Origin: Thiomonas intermedia
GTDB taxonomy: Bacteria; Pseudomonadota; Gammaproteobacteria; Burkholderiales; Burkholderiaceae_C
DNA length: 64,000 nucleotides
Assembly: GCF_002028405.1 (NCBI RefSeq)
Contig: NZ_CP020046.1
Span: 2,356,001-2,420,000, forward strand
Direction: 5' to 3'
The translations under genes were made by a program, and so were the position numbers. Below, in pieces: positions 20,694-30,714 of the stretch. Each line of letters begins with the position of its first letter. The stretch's first letter is position 1. Under the pieces are notes generated by a model. It did no database searches. It worked only from the letters and a program-made list of their open reading frames with translations, and was not told where the DNA came from.

Positions 20694-21827
20694 TCAGGTT
20701 ATGGGCGTGCTTGGCGCCATCCACCGCCCCGCCTGCTGCCGCACCACTTCGGGCAGGTGATGCTCGCGCGAAAACACTTCGCGTATCCACTCGGCATCGT
20801 TGCCGCGGGCGCTGACGTCGGCCAGTAACTCGCGCAGGGCGACGTCTGACTTGCAGTCTGTGGCGTGGCCTTCGAGTTTGACGAGGGTGCGGATGAGGTC
20901 TTCGCGCAGGGTGCGGTGTTCGCGGGTGGCGGGGTCGACGAAGGTGCCGTCGAAGCCGAAGCGGCAGGCCTGAAAGCGGTTGAAGGTGTAGACGAGGTAG
21001 TCGTCTTCCTGCGGCTCGAAGGGCCGCTCGCGCTGAATGTAGGCGCCCAGGGTCTGGATGTAGGCGGCGATGCGCGCGGCCTTGGTGATGGTGAGCGGGG
21101 TGTCCATCACGCGCACTTCAATGGTGCCGTATTCGGGCTTGGGGCGGATGTCCCAATAGAAGTCTTTCATGCTCTTGACCACGCCGGTGGCGGTCATTTT
21201 GTCGAAGTAGCGCTCGAAATCTTCCCAGCTCAGGGCGAAGGGTGCACGGCCGGAGAGCGGGAAGGCGAAGACCGAGTTCAGCCGCGCGGAGTGAAACCCG
21301 GTGTCCTCGCCCTGCACATAGGGCGACGAGGCCGAAAGGGCGATGAAGTGCGGTATGAAGCGCGAGATGCAGTGCAGGGTATAGAGCGCGGTGTCGGCGT
21401 CGGGGCAGCCCAGGTGCACGTGCTGGCCGAACACGGTGAACTGCTTGCTCAGGTAGCCGTACAGCTCGGAGAGCTGGAGAAAGCGCGGTTTGTCGAAAAT
21501 GCGCTGCTGCGCCCAGTGCTGGAACGGGTGGGTGCCGCCGCCGGCCAGGCCTACGTCGAGCTTGTTGGCGGCTTCCACCAGCGCGCCCTGAATCTCGGTG
21601 AGCTGGGCCAGGGCGTCGTCGTAGCCGGTGCAGATGCCGGTGGCGAGCTCGATCATGCTCTCGGTCATTTCCGGGGTGACCACGCCGGGTAGCTTGCGGC
21701 CTTGCAGCAGGCGCAGCAGGTCGGGCGCGCAGGGCATGAGGTCGTAGTTGTGCCGGTTGACGATCTGCAGCTCCAGCTCCACGCCGATGCTCAGCGCGTC
21801 TGATTGGGTGAAGGGCCCCAGATTCAT
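20694..21827 (-). CDS. ybdK: Carboxylate-amine ligase, YbdK family (GCS2)
   Basis: 377-residue member of glutamate-cysteine ligase family 2. [11 protein letters not shown]-like [26 protein letters not shown] and [17 protein letters not shown] form the ATP-grasp-like active site of the GCS2 fold. YbdK has weak gamma-glutamylcysteine ligase activity in E. coli; its physiological substrate is unclear. The ATG at 21827 is fixed by a strong GGAGGAAC ribosome site just upstream and overlaps the antiporter stop by 4 bp. A longer open frame upstream to 22718 is a shadow of the antiporter gene. It converges on the O-antigen operon. Confidence 0.9.
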   Translation of the reverse strand: MNLGPFTQSDALSIGVELELQIVNRHNYDLMPCAPDLLRLLQGRKLPGVVTPEMTESMIELATGICTGYDDALAQLTEIQGALVEAANKLDVGLAGGGTHPFQHWAQQRIFDKPRFLQLSELYGYLSKQFTVFGQHVHLGCPDADTALYTLHCISRFIPHFIALSASSPYVQGEDTGFHSARLNSVFAFPLSGRAPFALSWEDFERYFDKMTATGVVKSMKDFYWDIRPKPEYGTIEVRVMDTPLTITKAARIAAYIQTLGAYIQRERPFEPQEDDYLVYTFNRFQACRFGFDGTFVDPATREHRTLREDLIRTLVKLEGHATDCKSDVALRELLADVSARGNDAEWIREVFSREHHLPEVVRQQAGRWMAPSTPIT

Positions 21828-23056
21828 GCTGTTCCTCCGGTGGCGCGGCTGCCCGGGCCTGGGGCGATGTCGCCGCTGTAGCCCAGCGCCCAGCGGGTGA
21901 GCAGCGGGGCGAGCAGTTCGAGCATGGCGATGGCGCTGAACGCGACGGCCAGCATGGGGTGTAGCGTCGCTCCGGCCGAGCTGCCCAGAAAGCTCAGCGC
22001 CAGCACGAAACTCACCCCCGAGGCCGGGTTGAGCGACAGACCGAGCGCGACAGACTGTCGCCAGCTCGCGCCGCTGACGCGGCCGAACGCCAGCGCGCCC
22101 GCCAGCTTGGCCGCCAGCCGCACCACGATGACCAACGCTGCCGCCAAGCCGCCGGCCAGCAGAATGCGGGCGTTGAGGCTCAGGCCCAGAATGAGGAAGA
22201 GCAGCACCATGAGCACGCCACCCGCCGTGCCGAAGTGGCGCGGCCACAGCCGCGGCCGTGGGCTGCGCCAGCGCAGCAGCGCGCCGGCCAGCAGGGGGGT
22301 GAGCAGGGCCGACCAGTTGAGCATGCGGGTGAGCGAAAGGGTGAGCACGATGAGGCCGACGAGCATCAGCGCGCCGCCTTCGTCGCGAAAGTCGAAATGC
22401 CGCTCCACCCAGTTCACCGCCCAGGCCAGCAGCGCTGCGGCCAGCACCGAGCCGCCGAGAAGGTACAGCAGATGCAGCGCGGAGGCGGCCGTTCCCTGCG
22501 GGCCGTCGGCGTCCATCATGCCCAGCAGCAGGCTGCAGATCAGAAGTGCGTAGAACGTGTTGATCGCCGAGAGCAGCAGCAGGCGCTCGGTCACCTGCCC
22601 GCGGGCATTGAACTCGCTGCTGATACGCAGCACCACGGCAGGCGAGGTGGCCATGAGCACCCCGGCCACGATGGCCGACTGCAGCGCCGTGAAACCCAGA
22701 AAGACCAGCGTGATCCACACGGCGCCAAAGCCCAGCGCCGATTCGAGCAGGCTCATGCCCAGCAGGGCAGGGTTGGCGCGCAGCCAGCGCAGATTCACCC
22801 GGTGACCAATCTCGAAAAGCAGCACCGCCAGGGCCGTGTCGACGATGGCGCGGGCGCTGTTCTGCAGCTCATACACATTGAGCCCGGCGCCGCCGGCGGC
22901 CAGAATCATGCCCGCCGCCGCATAGCCCACCAGCCTCGGCCACTTGAGAAAGCGATACACCGATTCCCCCGTGAGCGTGGCCAGTACCAGCGCGGCCCCC
23001 ACCCAGAACACCCCATCAGGATGCAGGGGCCATGCGGGCAGGTAGCTGTTGATCAT
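21824..23056 (-). CDS. Cation:proton antiporter (CPA superfamily)
   Basis: 410-residue inner-membrane protein with about twelve hydrophobic helices, matching the Na+/H+ exchanger domain of CPA1/CPA2 transporters. Recognisable parts are [11 protein letters not shown] near the N-terminus, [14 protein letters not shown] with its acidic residue, and [14 protein letters not shown]. There is no C-terminal TrkA-N domain, so it is shorter than KefB/KefC. Met at 23056 (MINSYLPAW) is chosen over 23113, which would add a charged tail. It overlaps ybdK (ATGA), suggesting one transcript. Ion specificity is not decidable. Confidence 0.87.
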   Translation of the reverse strand: MINSYLPAWPLHPDGVFWVGAALVLATLTGESVYRFLKWPRLVGYAAAGMILAAGGAGLNVYELQNSARAIVDTALAVLLFEIGHRVNLRWLRANPALLGMSLLESALGFGAVWITLVFLGFTALQSAIVAGVLMATSPAVVLRISSEFNARGQVTERLLLLSAINTFYALLICSLLLGMMDADGPQGTAASALHLLYLLGGSVLAAALLAWAVNWVERHFDFRDEGGALMLVGLIVLTLSLTRMLNWSALLTPLLAGALLRWRSPRPRLWPRHFGTAGGVLMVLLFLILGLSLNARILLAGGLAAALVIVVRLAAKLAGALAFGRVSGASWRQSVALGLSLNPASGVSFVLALSFLGSSAGATLHPMLAVAFSAIAMLELLAPLLTRWALGYSGDIAPGPGSRATGGTA

Positions 23057-23279
23057 CGTGCGGGGTCTCCGGTATGTGAAATAGGCCGTCGTCGCTGCCT
23101 TGGCCGACACCATAGCAGAGCGGGAATTTGCAAGAACGATGGGCGGAAAAGAGCGAAAATGAAAGCAGTAAAAGTTGAAATAAAGGCGATCGAATGAATC
23201 ATGCCGTCTGCGGATCAGGTCTGAACGGCGAGCCGGGTCGAGGTTTCAAGGGGCGTCGCGGGCTATGTTCAGAGGCCAC

Positions 23280-23308
23280 TTGCCTTGGTCCCATATTGGG
23301 ACTAAATT
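23280..23308 (+). promoter_or_regulatory. Predicted higBA promoter with operator palindrome in the spacer
   Basis: TTGCCT at 23280-23285 and TAAATT at 23303-23308 match the -35 and -10 consensus at four of six bases each and are exactly 17 bp apart. The spacer is occupied by the palindrome GTCCCA-TAT-TGGGAC (23288-23302), a likely HigA operator. Transcription would start near 23315, the A of the higB ATG, and no ribosome site precedes it, so the message may be leaderless. Confidence 0.55.
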
Positions 23309-23314
23309 TCGCCC

Positions 23315-23617
23315 ATGCGAGTGATTGCCGTGTCTACCCTTCGGGCCTTCTGGGAGCGCTATCCCGACGCCGAGCAGCCGCTGAAAGCTTGGTACGAAGA
23401 AGCCTCGAGCGCGACCTGGACTCAGCCCGCCGACATCAAGGCGCAGTCCCGCAGCGCCAGTGTGCTGAAGAACCGTCGCGTGGCTTTCAACATCAAAGGC
23501 AATGACTACCGGCTGATCGTGGCCGTAGCGTACAAGTTGCAGATCGTCTATGTGAAGTTCGTCGGCACTCACAAGCAGTACGACGCAGTGGACGCAGAAA
23601 CCATCGAGTCGGCCTGA
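23315..23617 (+). CDS. higB: HigB-family mRNA interferase toxin
   Basis: 100-residue RelE-fold toxin of the HigB type, a translation-dependent mRNA endonuclease. The conserved VAFNIKGNDYRLIVAVAY core and the C-terminal VKFVGTHKQYD, which holds the family His and Tyr, are present. In the HigBA order the toxin gene comes first, as here. The antitoxin gene follows after 18 bp. Regulation is probably through the palindrome just upstream. The pair lies between the divergent antiporter gene and dnaE. Confidence 0.92.
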   Translation: MRVIAVSTLRAFWERYPDAEQPLKAWYEEASSATWTQPADIKAQSRSASVLKNRRVAFNIKGNDYRLIVAVAYKLQIVYVKFVGTHKQYDAVDAETIESA

Positions 23618-23635
23618 CCGACCACGGAGGAAGAT

Positions 23636-24007
23636 ATGGACATTCGCCCCATTCACACAGAAGCAGACTACAAGGCCACACTCAAAGAGATTTCGATCTT
23701 GATGGACTCTGACCCTGATCTGGGCACGCCAGAGGGGGATCGCCTGGACATCCTGGCCACGCTGGTGCAAGCCTACGAGGCCAAGCACGTCCCCATCACC
23801 GCGCCCGATCCGGTTGAAGCCATCAAATTCCGGATGGAGCAGAGTGGCCTGTCCGTCAAAGACCTTGAGCCGATCATTGGTAAAAGCAACCGGGTCTACG
23901 AAGTCCTGAGCCGCAAGCGCCCGCTAACGCTGGCCATGATCCGCAGACTGCACAAAAGCCTTGGCATCCCTGCCGATGTGTTGATTGCGGAGACGGGCGC
24001 CGGGTGA
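23636..24007 (+). CDS. higA: HigA-family antitoxin, XRE helix-turn-helix
   Basis: 123-residue antitoxin and autorepressor. The N-terminal half (MDIRPIHTEADYKATLKEI) is typical of HigA proteins of this subfamily. The C-terminal half holds an XRE helix-turn-helix around LSVKDLEPIIGKSNRVYEVL and RKRPLTLAMIRRL. A strong GGAGGAAG ribosome site lies 4 bp before the ATG, in contrast to higB, which should favour antitoxin excess. dnaE starts 54 bp after its stop. Confidence 0.92.
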   Translation: MDIRPIHTEADYKATLKEISILMDSDPDLGTPEGDRLDILATLVQAYEAKHVPITAPDPVEAIKFRMEQSGLSVKDLEPIIGKSNRVYEVLSRKRPLTLAMIRRLHKSLGIPADVLIAETGAG

Positions 24008-24061
24008 TCAGCGCGCCCTGGGCTGGCTTCTACGGTGAACAGCGTTGCCTAAAATGCCCCG

Positions 24062-27000
24062 ATGCCCTACGTTCACCTCCGCACCCATACCGAGTACTCC
24101 ATTGTCGACGGCGCCTTGCGCGTGGACGATATGGTGCCTGCAGCCGCCCGTGACGGGCAGGGGGCGCTGGCGATCACCGATTTCAACAATTTGTTCGCCG
24201 CCGTGCGGTTCTACAAGGCCGCGCTGGACGCCGGGGTCAAGCCGATCATCGGCTGCGACGTGCTGCTGGGCAGCGCCCGCAACCCCGAGCAGCTCACGCG
24301 CTTGCTGCTGCTGGTGCAGAACCGGACGGGCTATCTCAATCTCTGTGATCTGCTCAGCCGGGCCTGGCTGGGCAATCAGCAGCGCGGACGCGCCGTGGTG
24401 CAGTGGGAGTGGCTGGAAGGCGGTCTGGCCGAGGGCCTGATCGCCCTCTCGGGCGCGCATGAAGGTGCCCTTGGCCAGGCGCTGCTGCAGGGCGACACAG
24501 CCACCGCGCGCGACCTGGCCCGCCAGCACGCGGCCGTGTTCGACGGCCGTTTCTACATCGAGCTGCAGCGCAGCGGCCATGCCGCCTGCGAGCCGCATGT
24601 GCAGGCGGCCGTGCCCTTGGCGGCCGAGCTTGGCCTGCCCGTGGTGGCGACGCATCCGGTGGAGTTTCTCAAGGCCGACGACTTCGATGCCCACGAGGCG
24701 CGGGTGTGCATTGCCGAGGGCGAAACCCTGGGCAACCCGCGCCGCCAGCGCAAGTTCACCGATCAGCAGTATTTCAAGTCGCAGGCCGAGATGGAGGCGC
24801 TGTTCGCCGATGTGCCCTCGGCGCTTGCCAACACCGTGGCCCTGGCGCAGCGCTGCAATCTGGTGCTCGATCTGGGCAAGCCGCAATTGCCGCTGTTCCC
24901 CACGCCGCAGGGGCTGACGCCGGCCGAGTTCTTCCGCCAGCAGGCTCAGGACGGGCTGGAGCAGCGGCTGGCCGTGCTCTACCCCGATGCGGGCCGCCGC
25001 GAGACCGCCCGTCCGCGCTATCAGGAACGGCTGGAGTACGAGCTGGGCATCATCGCCAAGATGGGCTTCGAGGGTTACTTCCTCATCGTGGCCGACTTCA
25101 TCAATTGGGCGAAGAACCATGGCTGCCCGGTCGGGCCGGGGCGGGGCTCGGGCGCGGGCTCGCTGGTGGCGTACAGCCTGCGCATCACCGATCTCGATCC
25201 TCTGGAATACGCCCTGCTGTTCGAGCGCTTCCTCAACCCGGAACGGGTGTCGATGCCCGACTTCGACATCGACTTCTGCCAGGAGAACCGTGACCGCGTC
25301 ATCGACTACGTGAAGGAGAAGTACGGCGTCGAGGCCGTGTCGCAGATCGCCACGTTCGGCACCATGGCCGCGCGCGCCGCGGTGCGCGACGTCGGGCGCG
25401 TGCTCGATCTGAGCTACACCTTCTGCGACGGCATCGCCAAGCTCATCCCGGCCAAGCCGGGCCAGCACATCACCATCGCCGACGCGCTCAAGCAGGAGCC
25501 CATGCTGGCCCAGCGCTACGAGGAGGAAGAGGAGGTCAGACAGCTGCTCGATCTCGCCCAGCAGCTCGAAGGGCTGCCGCGCAACATCGGCATGCACGCG
25601 GGCGGCGTGCTCATCGCGCCGGGCAAGCTCACCGACTTCTGTCCGCTCTATGCGCAGCCGGGCAGCACCGACGCCGTGTCGCAGTACGACAAGGACGATG
25701 TCGAAGCCGCCGGACTGGTGAAGTTCGACTTTCTGGGCCTGGCCACGCTGACCATTCTCGAACTCGGCGCCGAGCTGATCCGCCGCAACCACCCCGACCG
25801 CGCCGGTTTTCGCCTCGAAGACATTCCGCTGGACGACGCCAGGAGCTACAAACTCATGGCCAAGGGCGACACCGTGGCTGTGTTCCAGCTCGAATCGCGC
25901 GGCATGCAGGGCATGCTGCGCGACGCGCGGCCCGACCGCTTCGAGGACATCATCGCCCTGGTGGCGCTGTACCGCCCCGGCCCGATGGACCTCATTCCCA
26001 CCTATTGCGCACGCAAGGCGGGCAAGGAAGACGTGGCCTACCCCGACCCGCGCATGGCGCCGGTGCTGGAGGAAACCTACGGCATCATGGTCTATCAGGA
26101 GCAGGTGATGCAGGTGGCCCAGGTCATCGGCGGCTACTCGCTCGGCGGCGCCGACCTGCTGCGCCGCGCCATGGGCAAGAAAAAGCCCGAAGAAATGGCC
26201 AAGCACCGCGGCATCTTCGCCGAAGGCGCGGCGAAAAACGGCATCAAACCGGAGAAGGCCAACGAAATCTTCGACCTGATGGAGAAGTTCGCGGGCTACG
26301 GCTTCAACAAATCGCACGCCGCCGCCTACGCGCTGCTCGCGGTGCAGACGGCCTGGATGAAGGCGCACTACCCCGCCGAATTCCTCGCCGCCAACATGAG
26401 CATCGCCCTCGACGACACCGACAAGCTCAAGGTGCTGGTGGAAGATGCGCAGGCGCGCGGCATCGCCGTGCTGCCGCCCGATGTGAACGCCTCGCAGTGG
26501 CGCTTCGACCCGGTGGACAGCAAGACCATCCGTTACGCGCTGGGGGCCATCAAGGGCAATGGCCAGGCCGCCGTGGAAGCCATGATCGCGGCCCGTCAGG
26601 AACGGCCTTTCAGCTCGCTGTTCGACTTTGCCGAACGTGTGGATCGCACCCGCCTCAACAAGCGCGTGCTCGAAGCTTTGGCCAAGGCAGGCGCCTTCGA
26701 TACCCTGCATCCCGAGCGCGCGGCCGTGCTGGCCGCGGTGGAAACGGCCATGGATTACGCCGCGCAGCGCGAGGCCGCCCGGCAGCAGGCGGGGCTGTTC
26801 GACCTGTTCGCCGCCGACGCCGCCGATGGCGGCCACAACCCGGCGCACGAGCCGCTGCTGCCCGAGGTCGAGCCCTGGGATCTGCGCACCAAGCTCTCGA
26901 ATGAGAAAACCGCCATCGGCTACTACCTCAGCGGCCACCTGTTCGACGCCAGCGCCGAGGAAGTGCGGCGCTTCGCCCCGACCGCGCTGATGGATCTGGT

Positions 27001-27502
27001 GGATTCGCGCGACCCGGTGCTCATCGCCGGCATCGCCGCCGGTGTGCGTCTGGTGCAGTCGCAGCGCGGGCGCATCGCCATCCTCACGCTGGAAGATCGC
27101 TCCGGCGCGATGGAAATCGTCATCGGCGAAAGCCTGCTCGACACCGTGCGCGACCGCCTGCGCGACGACGCCCTGCTGGTGCTGCGCGGCAAGGCGCAGA
27201 TCGACCGCTTCAACGGCGGACTGCGCTTCAACGCCGATGCGGTGTGGACGTTGGAAGAAGCCCGCGCGCGCCTGGGCAAGAGCATCCGTCTCAAGCTCAA
27301 CGGCAGCAGCTCGGCCGAACCGCTGGTGGGACTCGCCCGCCAGCACGCCTGCGAGGAAGGATTGCCGCTGCTGCTCGACATCGAGCGCGCCGGCGCCCAG
27401 GTGCGCCTGAGCGTGGCGGGCTACCGCCTGCCGACCACCGACCCGGTGCTCAGCGCGCTGGCCCAGCTTTCGAAGGACGGCCGGGCGGAGATTGATTACT
27501 GA
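24062..27502 (+). CDS. dnaE: DNA polymerase III alpha subunit
   Basis: Replicative polymerase, 1146 residues, normal length for DnaE1. The PHP domain starts at once (HLRTHTEYSIVDG). The C-family catalytic aspartates are Asp400 and Asp402 in MPDFDIDF and Asp556 in KFDFLGLATL. The helix-hairpin-helix region and an OB-fold (about 980-1070) precede the C-terminal tau-binding part. The gene ends TGA at 27500-27502 directly against the tolA stop on the other strand. The long antisense frame opposite is an artefact. Confidence 0.96.
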   Translation: MPYVHLRTHTEYSIVDGALRVDDMVPAAARDGQGALAITDFNNLFAAVRFYKAALDAGVKPIIGCDVLLGSARNPEQLTRLLLLVQNRTGYLNLCDLLSRAWLGNQQRGRAVVQWEWLEGGLAEGLIALSGAHEGALGQALLQGDTATARDLARQHAAVFDGRFYIELQRSGHAACEPHVQAAVPLAAELGLPVVATHPVEFLKADDFDAHEARVCIAEGETLGNPRRQRKFTDQQYFKSQAEMEALFADVPSALANTVALAQRCNLVLDLGKPQLPLFPTPQGLTPAEFFRQQAQDGLEQRLAVLYPDAGRRETARPRYQERLEYELGIIAKMGFEGYFLIVADFINWAKNHGCPVGPGRGSGAGSLVAYSLRITDLDPLEYALLFERFLNPERVSMPDFDIDFCQENRDRVIDYVKEKYGVEAVSQIATFGTMAARAAVRDVGRVLDLSYTFCDGIAKLIPAKPGQHITIADALKQEPMLAQRYEEEEEVRQLLDLAQQLEGLPRNIGMHAGGVLIAPGKLTDFCPLYAQPGSTDAVSQYDKDDVEAAGLVKFDFLGLATLTILELGAELIRRNHPDRAGFRLEDIPLDDARSYKLMAKGDTVAVFQLESRGMQGMLRDARPDRFEDIIALVALYRPGPMDLIPTYCARKAGKEDVAYPDPRMAPVLEETYGIMVYQEQVMQVAQVIGGYSLGGADLLRRAMGKKKPEEMAKHRGIFAEGAAKNGIKPEKANEIFDLMEKFAGYGFNKSHAAAYALLAVQTAWMKAHYPAEFLAANMSIALDDTDKLKVLVEDAQARGIAVLPPDVNASQWRFDPVDSKTIRYALGAIKGNGQAAVEAMIAARQERPFSSLFDFAERVDRTRLNKRVLEALAKAGAFDTLHPERAAVLAAVETAMDYAAQREAARQQAGLFDLFAADAADGGHNPAHEPLLPEVEPWDLRTKLSNEKTAIGYYLSGHLFDASAEEVRRFAPTALMDLVDSRDPVLIAGIAAGVRLVQSQRGRIAILTLEDRSGAMEIVIGESLLDTVRDRLRDDALLVLRGKAQIDRFNGGLRFNADAVWTLEEARARLGKSIRLKLNGSSSAEPLVGLARQHACEEGLPLLLDIERAGAQVRLSVAGYRLPTTDPVLSALAQLSKDGRAEIDY

Positions 27503-28501
27503 TCAGCCCGGATCGCGCGGCCCGGCATTGACGATCATTGTGCGGGGCCATTCGCCACTGCTCTGGGGCGGAAAGCGATGAACCCGATTGATTGCGTCCA
27601 AAGCCGCTTGATCCCAACTTGCGACTCCGCTTGATCGTTCGACCTTGGCTTCGAGCACGGTGCCGGAATTGGTATCCAGAGTCACCGAAATACTCACGCG
27701 AGGATCGCCCGAGATTTGTGCCAACAGTGAGGCGGGATAAATGGTGTTCTGTTTGATCAACGCTGCGATTCGTGGGCCATAGGTGCCCGACGGCCCCGAG
27801 CTCTGCGGCGCCGTGCCCGTGCTGGTGGCCGCGCCGGTGCCCGCCTGCTTCATCAACTGCTTCATGTAATCGTCGCGCGACGAGGCGGCCAGCTGCGCCT
27901 GCTGCTGCTCGAGCTTCTTCTGCTTCAACGCTTCTTGCCGCTTCTGCTCAGCGAGCTTTTGCTGCTGTTCAAGTTTTTCCTGGCGCAGCTTGTCCTGCTG
28001 TTCTTGCTTCTCTTGCGCCAGGCGTTGTTTCTCTTCCTGTGGCTTCTTCTGTTCGGCCTGGCGCAGCTTCTCCTCGGCGAGTTTCTTCTGCTCCTTCTCC
28101 AGCTTTTTCTCAAGCAGGGCCTGCTGTTGCGCCTGTTGTTTCTTCAGCGCGGCCTCGCGTTGCTGCTTCAAGACGATGTCGGCCTGCTGATCCTGGGGCT
28201 GTGGCTTGGGTGTGGCGACCGGCTGGGGCGGTGGTGGTGCCGGGGTGGGCTGCGGTTGTGGTTGGGGCGCCTTGCGCTCCATCGGCGCGGTGGGGCGGGG
28301 CGCGGCGCGCTGCACCGTGGGGGACCACAGTTCGGCCTCCACCGCTTCGGGCGGATGGCTCTTCCAGTGCACGCCGAAGGCGATGAGGGCGATGAGCAGC
28401 AAGTGGAACAGCGCGGCCAGGCCGAAGGCACGCAGCGTGCCCCGCTCGTGCGGTGGCCGCAACGCCGTGGGTTCAGTCGAAGGAAACCGTGCCGTGCTCA
28501 T
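27503..28501 (-). CDS. tolA: Cell envelope integrity protein TolA
   Basis: 332-residue protein linking the inner-membrane TolQR motor to the outer membrane. There is one membrane helix at about 24-44 (FGLAALFHLLLIALI), a Pro-rich linker, a long Lys/Glu/Gln-rich helical domain at about 105-215 (repeated EKEQKKLAEEK-like segments), and a C-terminal TonB-like domain with YPASLLAQISGDPRVSI. ATG 28501 is chosen because the cytoplasmic tail and helix follow it directly. It starts 10 bp after tolR. No tolB follows; dnaE converges instead. Confidence 0.93.
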   Translation of the reverse strand: MSTARFPSTEPTALRPPHERGTLRAFGLAALFHLLLIALIAFGVHWKSHPPEAVEAELWSPTVQRAAPRPTAPMERKAPQPQPQPTPAPPPPQPVATPKPQPQDQQADIVLKQQREAALKKQQAQQQALLEKKLEKEQKKLAEEKLRQAEQKKPQEEKQRLAQEKQEQQDKLRQEKLEQQQKLAEQKRQEALKQKKLEQQQAQLAASSRDDYMKQLMKQAGTGAATSTGTAPQSSGPSGTYGPRIAALIKQNTIYPASLLAQISGDPRVSISVTLDTNSGTVLEAKVERSSGVASWDQAALDAINRVHRFPPQSSGEWPRTMIVNAGPRDPG

Positions 28502-28511
28502 ACCCGATGCT

Positions 28512-28979
<468 letters not shown>

Positions 28980-29030
28980 CTCAGGCCTCCATGGGGGACA
29001 GCGAACAGCGTGAGCGCGGGGACATCATGC

Positions 29031-29783
29031 TCAGCGTCCTCCACCAAAGCCGGTGGCAGGGCCGGCGCGTCCAGCGCTTGCTGCAGTGGCTGATTGCGCG
29101 GCGCTGGGTGCGGGCGCGCTCTGGCGCTGCAGGATGTTGGAGAACTCTTCGGTGAACGACTCGTAGCGATTGGCCAGACGGTCGATGTCGCGGGCGAAGA
29201 AGTTGTAGGCGATCACCGCGGGAATGGCGGCGAACAGACCGATGGCCGTGGCCACCAGCGCTTCGGCGATGCCGGGCGCCACGGTGGCGAGAGTGACCTG
29301 CTGCAGATTGGACAGGCCGACGAAGGCGTGCATGATGCCCCACACCGTGCCGAACAGGCCGACATAGGGCGAGACCGAGCCGACCGAGGCCAGAAAGGAA
29401 AGATTGGCTTCGAGCGCGTCCATCTCGCGCTGGAAGGCGGCGCGCATGGCGCGGCGGGCGCCATCCACCAGCGTGGAGCCGTCGAGCACATGGCGCTCGC
29501 GCAGCTTGAGGTATTCGCGCATGCCCGAGGCGAAGATGCGCTGCAGCGGGCTGCCGTGACGGCCGCTGCTCAGCGCCGATTGGTACAGATCGTTCAGCCC
29601 GGTGCCCGACCAGAATTCCTGCTCGAAGTCCTCCGATTTGATGCGCGCCGACTTGATGGCGAAATACTTGCGGAAGATGACGGTCCAGCTCGCCAGCGAA
29701 ACCGAGAGCAGCAGCGCGAGCACGAGCTGCACCACGATGCTGGCGCCGAGCACCATGGACACGATGGAGAAGTTTTGATCCAT
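29031..29783 (-). CDS. tolQ: Tol-Pal system protein TolQ
   Basis: 250-residue inner-membrane proton-channel subunit of the Tol motor. It has three membrane segments, at about 10-30 and in the C-terminal half, with the family sequence YVGLFGTVWGIMHAF and GIAEALVATAIGLFAAIPAV. A short Ala/Pro/Gly-rich tail ends the protein. ATG 29783 (MDQNFSIVSMVL) is preferred to 29831, which would add 16 residues with no family match. 239 bp separate it from ybgC; I found no clear gene or promoter there. Confidence 0.95.
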   Translation of the reverse strand: MDQNFSIVSMVLGASIVVQLVLALLLSVSLASWTVIFRKYFAIKSARIKSEDFEQEFWSGTGLNDLYQSALSSGRHGSPLQRIFASGMREYLKLRERHVLDGSTLVDGARRAMRAAFQREMDALEANLSFLASVGSVSPYVGLFGTVWGIMHAFVGLSNLQQVTLATVAPGIAEALVATAIGLFAAIPAVIAYNFFARDIDRLANRYESFTEEFSNILQRQSAPAPSAAQSATAASAGRAGPATGFGGGR

Positions 29784-30022
29784 AGGGAGATCTGGCTGAG
29801 GGTAGTGGAAGGGAGCGGCGCGGCACGACAAGGGCCGGATGCAACAGGCTGCATTACAACAAATCCCGCAACGGGCGAGGGTGCCCCCAAGAAGACAGCG
29901 CCGCGGGAGAAAGGTTCACGACGGTGCGGTGCGACGGCTCAGGAGGTGTGAATGAATCCGGCGTGGCCGAGCGGCGACCTTTGGGCACGATGAGCGGGCA
30001 TGGCGGATTTGTTCACACCTTC

Positions 30023-30505
30023 TCAGGAGGCTGAAGCGTTCGCCGCCGTCCATCGGATGACGCGTTCGTGGACATCCTTGGGCATGCGGGCGGGCCGCAT
30101 GGCGGCTGCGCTCACGCAGCCCACGCGCACGGTGGCTTCGCAAAGCAACTGAGTGGCGCAGCCCTGCGCGTCGCACCGCCAGGCCTGTTGGATGACGCTG
30201 AGGCTGGCCGTGCCGATGTCGCTCACCCGGAGCTGGACCTGCAAGACATCGTCGAGCTTCGCGGGGGCGGCGTAGCGCAGGTGCACCTCGGCCACGACGA
30301 ACACCAGCCCGGCCTGCGCCGCTAGTTCGGACTGCGCCAGCCCGAGGCTGCGCAGCCATTCCGTGCGCGCGCGCTCGAAGAACTTGAGATAGTTGGCGTA
30401 ATAGACGATGCCGCCGGCGTCGGTGTCTTCCCAGTACACCCGCACGGGCCAGTGGAAAACGGCGATGCATGAAGGTTGCGCCGAAGGCGCGGCCGTTGGG
30501 TTCAT
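30023..30505 (-). CDS. ybgC: Tol-Pal-associated acyl-CoA thioesterase YbgC
   Basis: 160-residue hotdog-fold thioesterase of the YbgC/4-hydroxybenzoyl-CoA family. The active-site signature EDTDAGGIVYYANYLKFFER lies at about 26-45. YbgC genes usually open the tol-pal operon, and this one is upstream of tolQ. ATG 30505 has an AGAGAAAG ribosome site and overlaps the stop of the small gene upstream by 4 bp (ATGA), so translation of ybgC may depend on the inserted zeta-like pair. Confidence 0.9.
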   Translation of the reverse strand: MNPTAAPSAQPSCIAVFHWPVRVYWEDTDAGGIVYYANYLKFFERARTEWLRSLGLAQSELAAQAGLVFVVAEVHLRYAAPAKLDDVLQVQLRVSDIGTASLSVIQQAWRCDAQGCATQLLCEATVRVGCVSAAAMRPARMPKDVHERVIRWTAANASAS

Positions 30506-30714
30506 GCTTTCTCTGAAGCGTCGCTGTGAGCGGTTGGGCTCGCCTTCGGACTGCCAATATTGATCATCTTGCCATCGCGCCAGACATAGCAAGGCGTTCC
30601 GGTACGCAGCGCGAGCTCACGCGCGCCTTGGGCTGCGCGGCGCAGTGCAAGCTCGACTTTTTGCAGATCGGGGTCGACAGAAGGCGCGGTGCGCTTGGGT
30701 GGTGAGAGGGTCAT
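30502..30714 (-). CDS. Small uncharacterised protein, partner of zeta-like kinase
   Basis: 70-residue protein that I cannot assign. The first half is a charged predicted helix (DLQKVELALRRAAQGARELALRTG), then CYVWRDGKMINI, which could be a small beta hairpin, and an unstructured tail. It overlaps the zeta-like gene upstream and ybgC downstream by 4 bp each, which argues that it is translated. By position it could be the antitoxin or regulator of the kinase. It has no helix-turn-helix that I can see. Confidence 0.7.
   Translation of the reverse strand: MTLSPPKRTAPSVDPDLQKVELALRRAAQGARELALRTGTPCYVWRDGKMINIGSPKASPTAHSDASEKA

Noticed and set aside
21828-22718. N-terminal extension of the YbdK gene to a 674-residue fusion
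   Set aside because: The extension is the out-of-frame shadow of the antiporter gene; a strong ribosome site fixes the start at 21827.
24008-27346. A 1112-codon open frame antisense to dnaE
   Set aside because: It is rich in His, Gly, Ala and Gln with no domain, and lies exactly opposite a well-conserved gene; GC-rich codon bias creates such frames.
29784-30022. A possible gene or regulatory element between ybgC and tolQ
   Set aside because: Only an imperfect inverted repeat (near 29939 and 30013) is present, with no coding evidence or U-tract.
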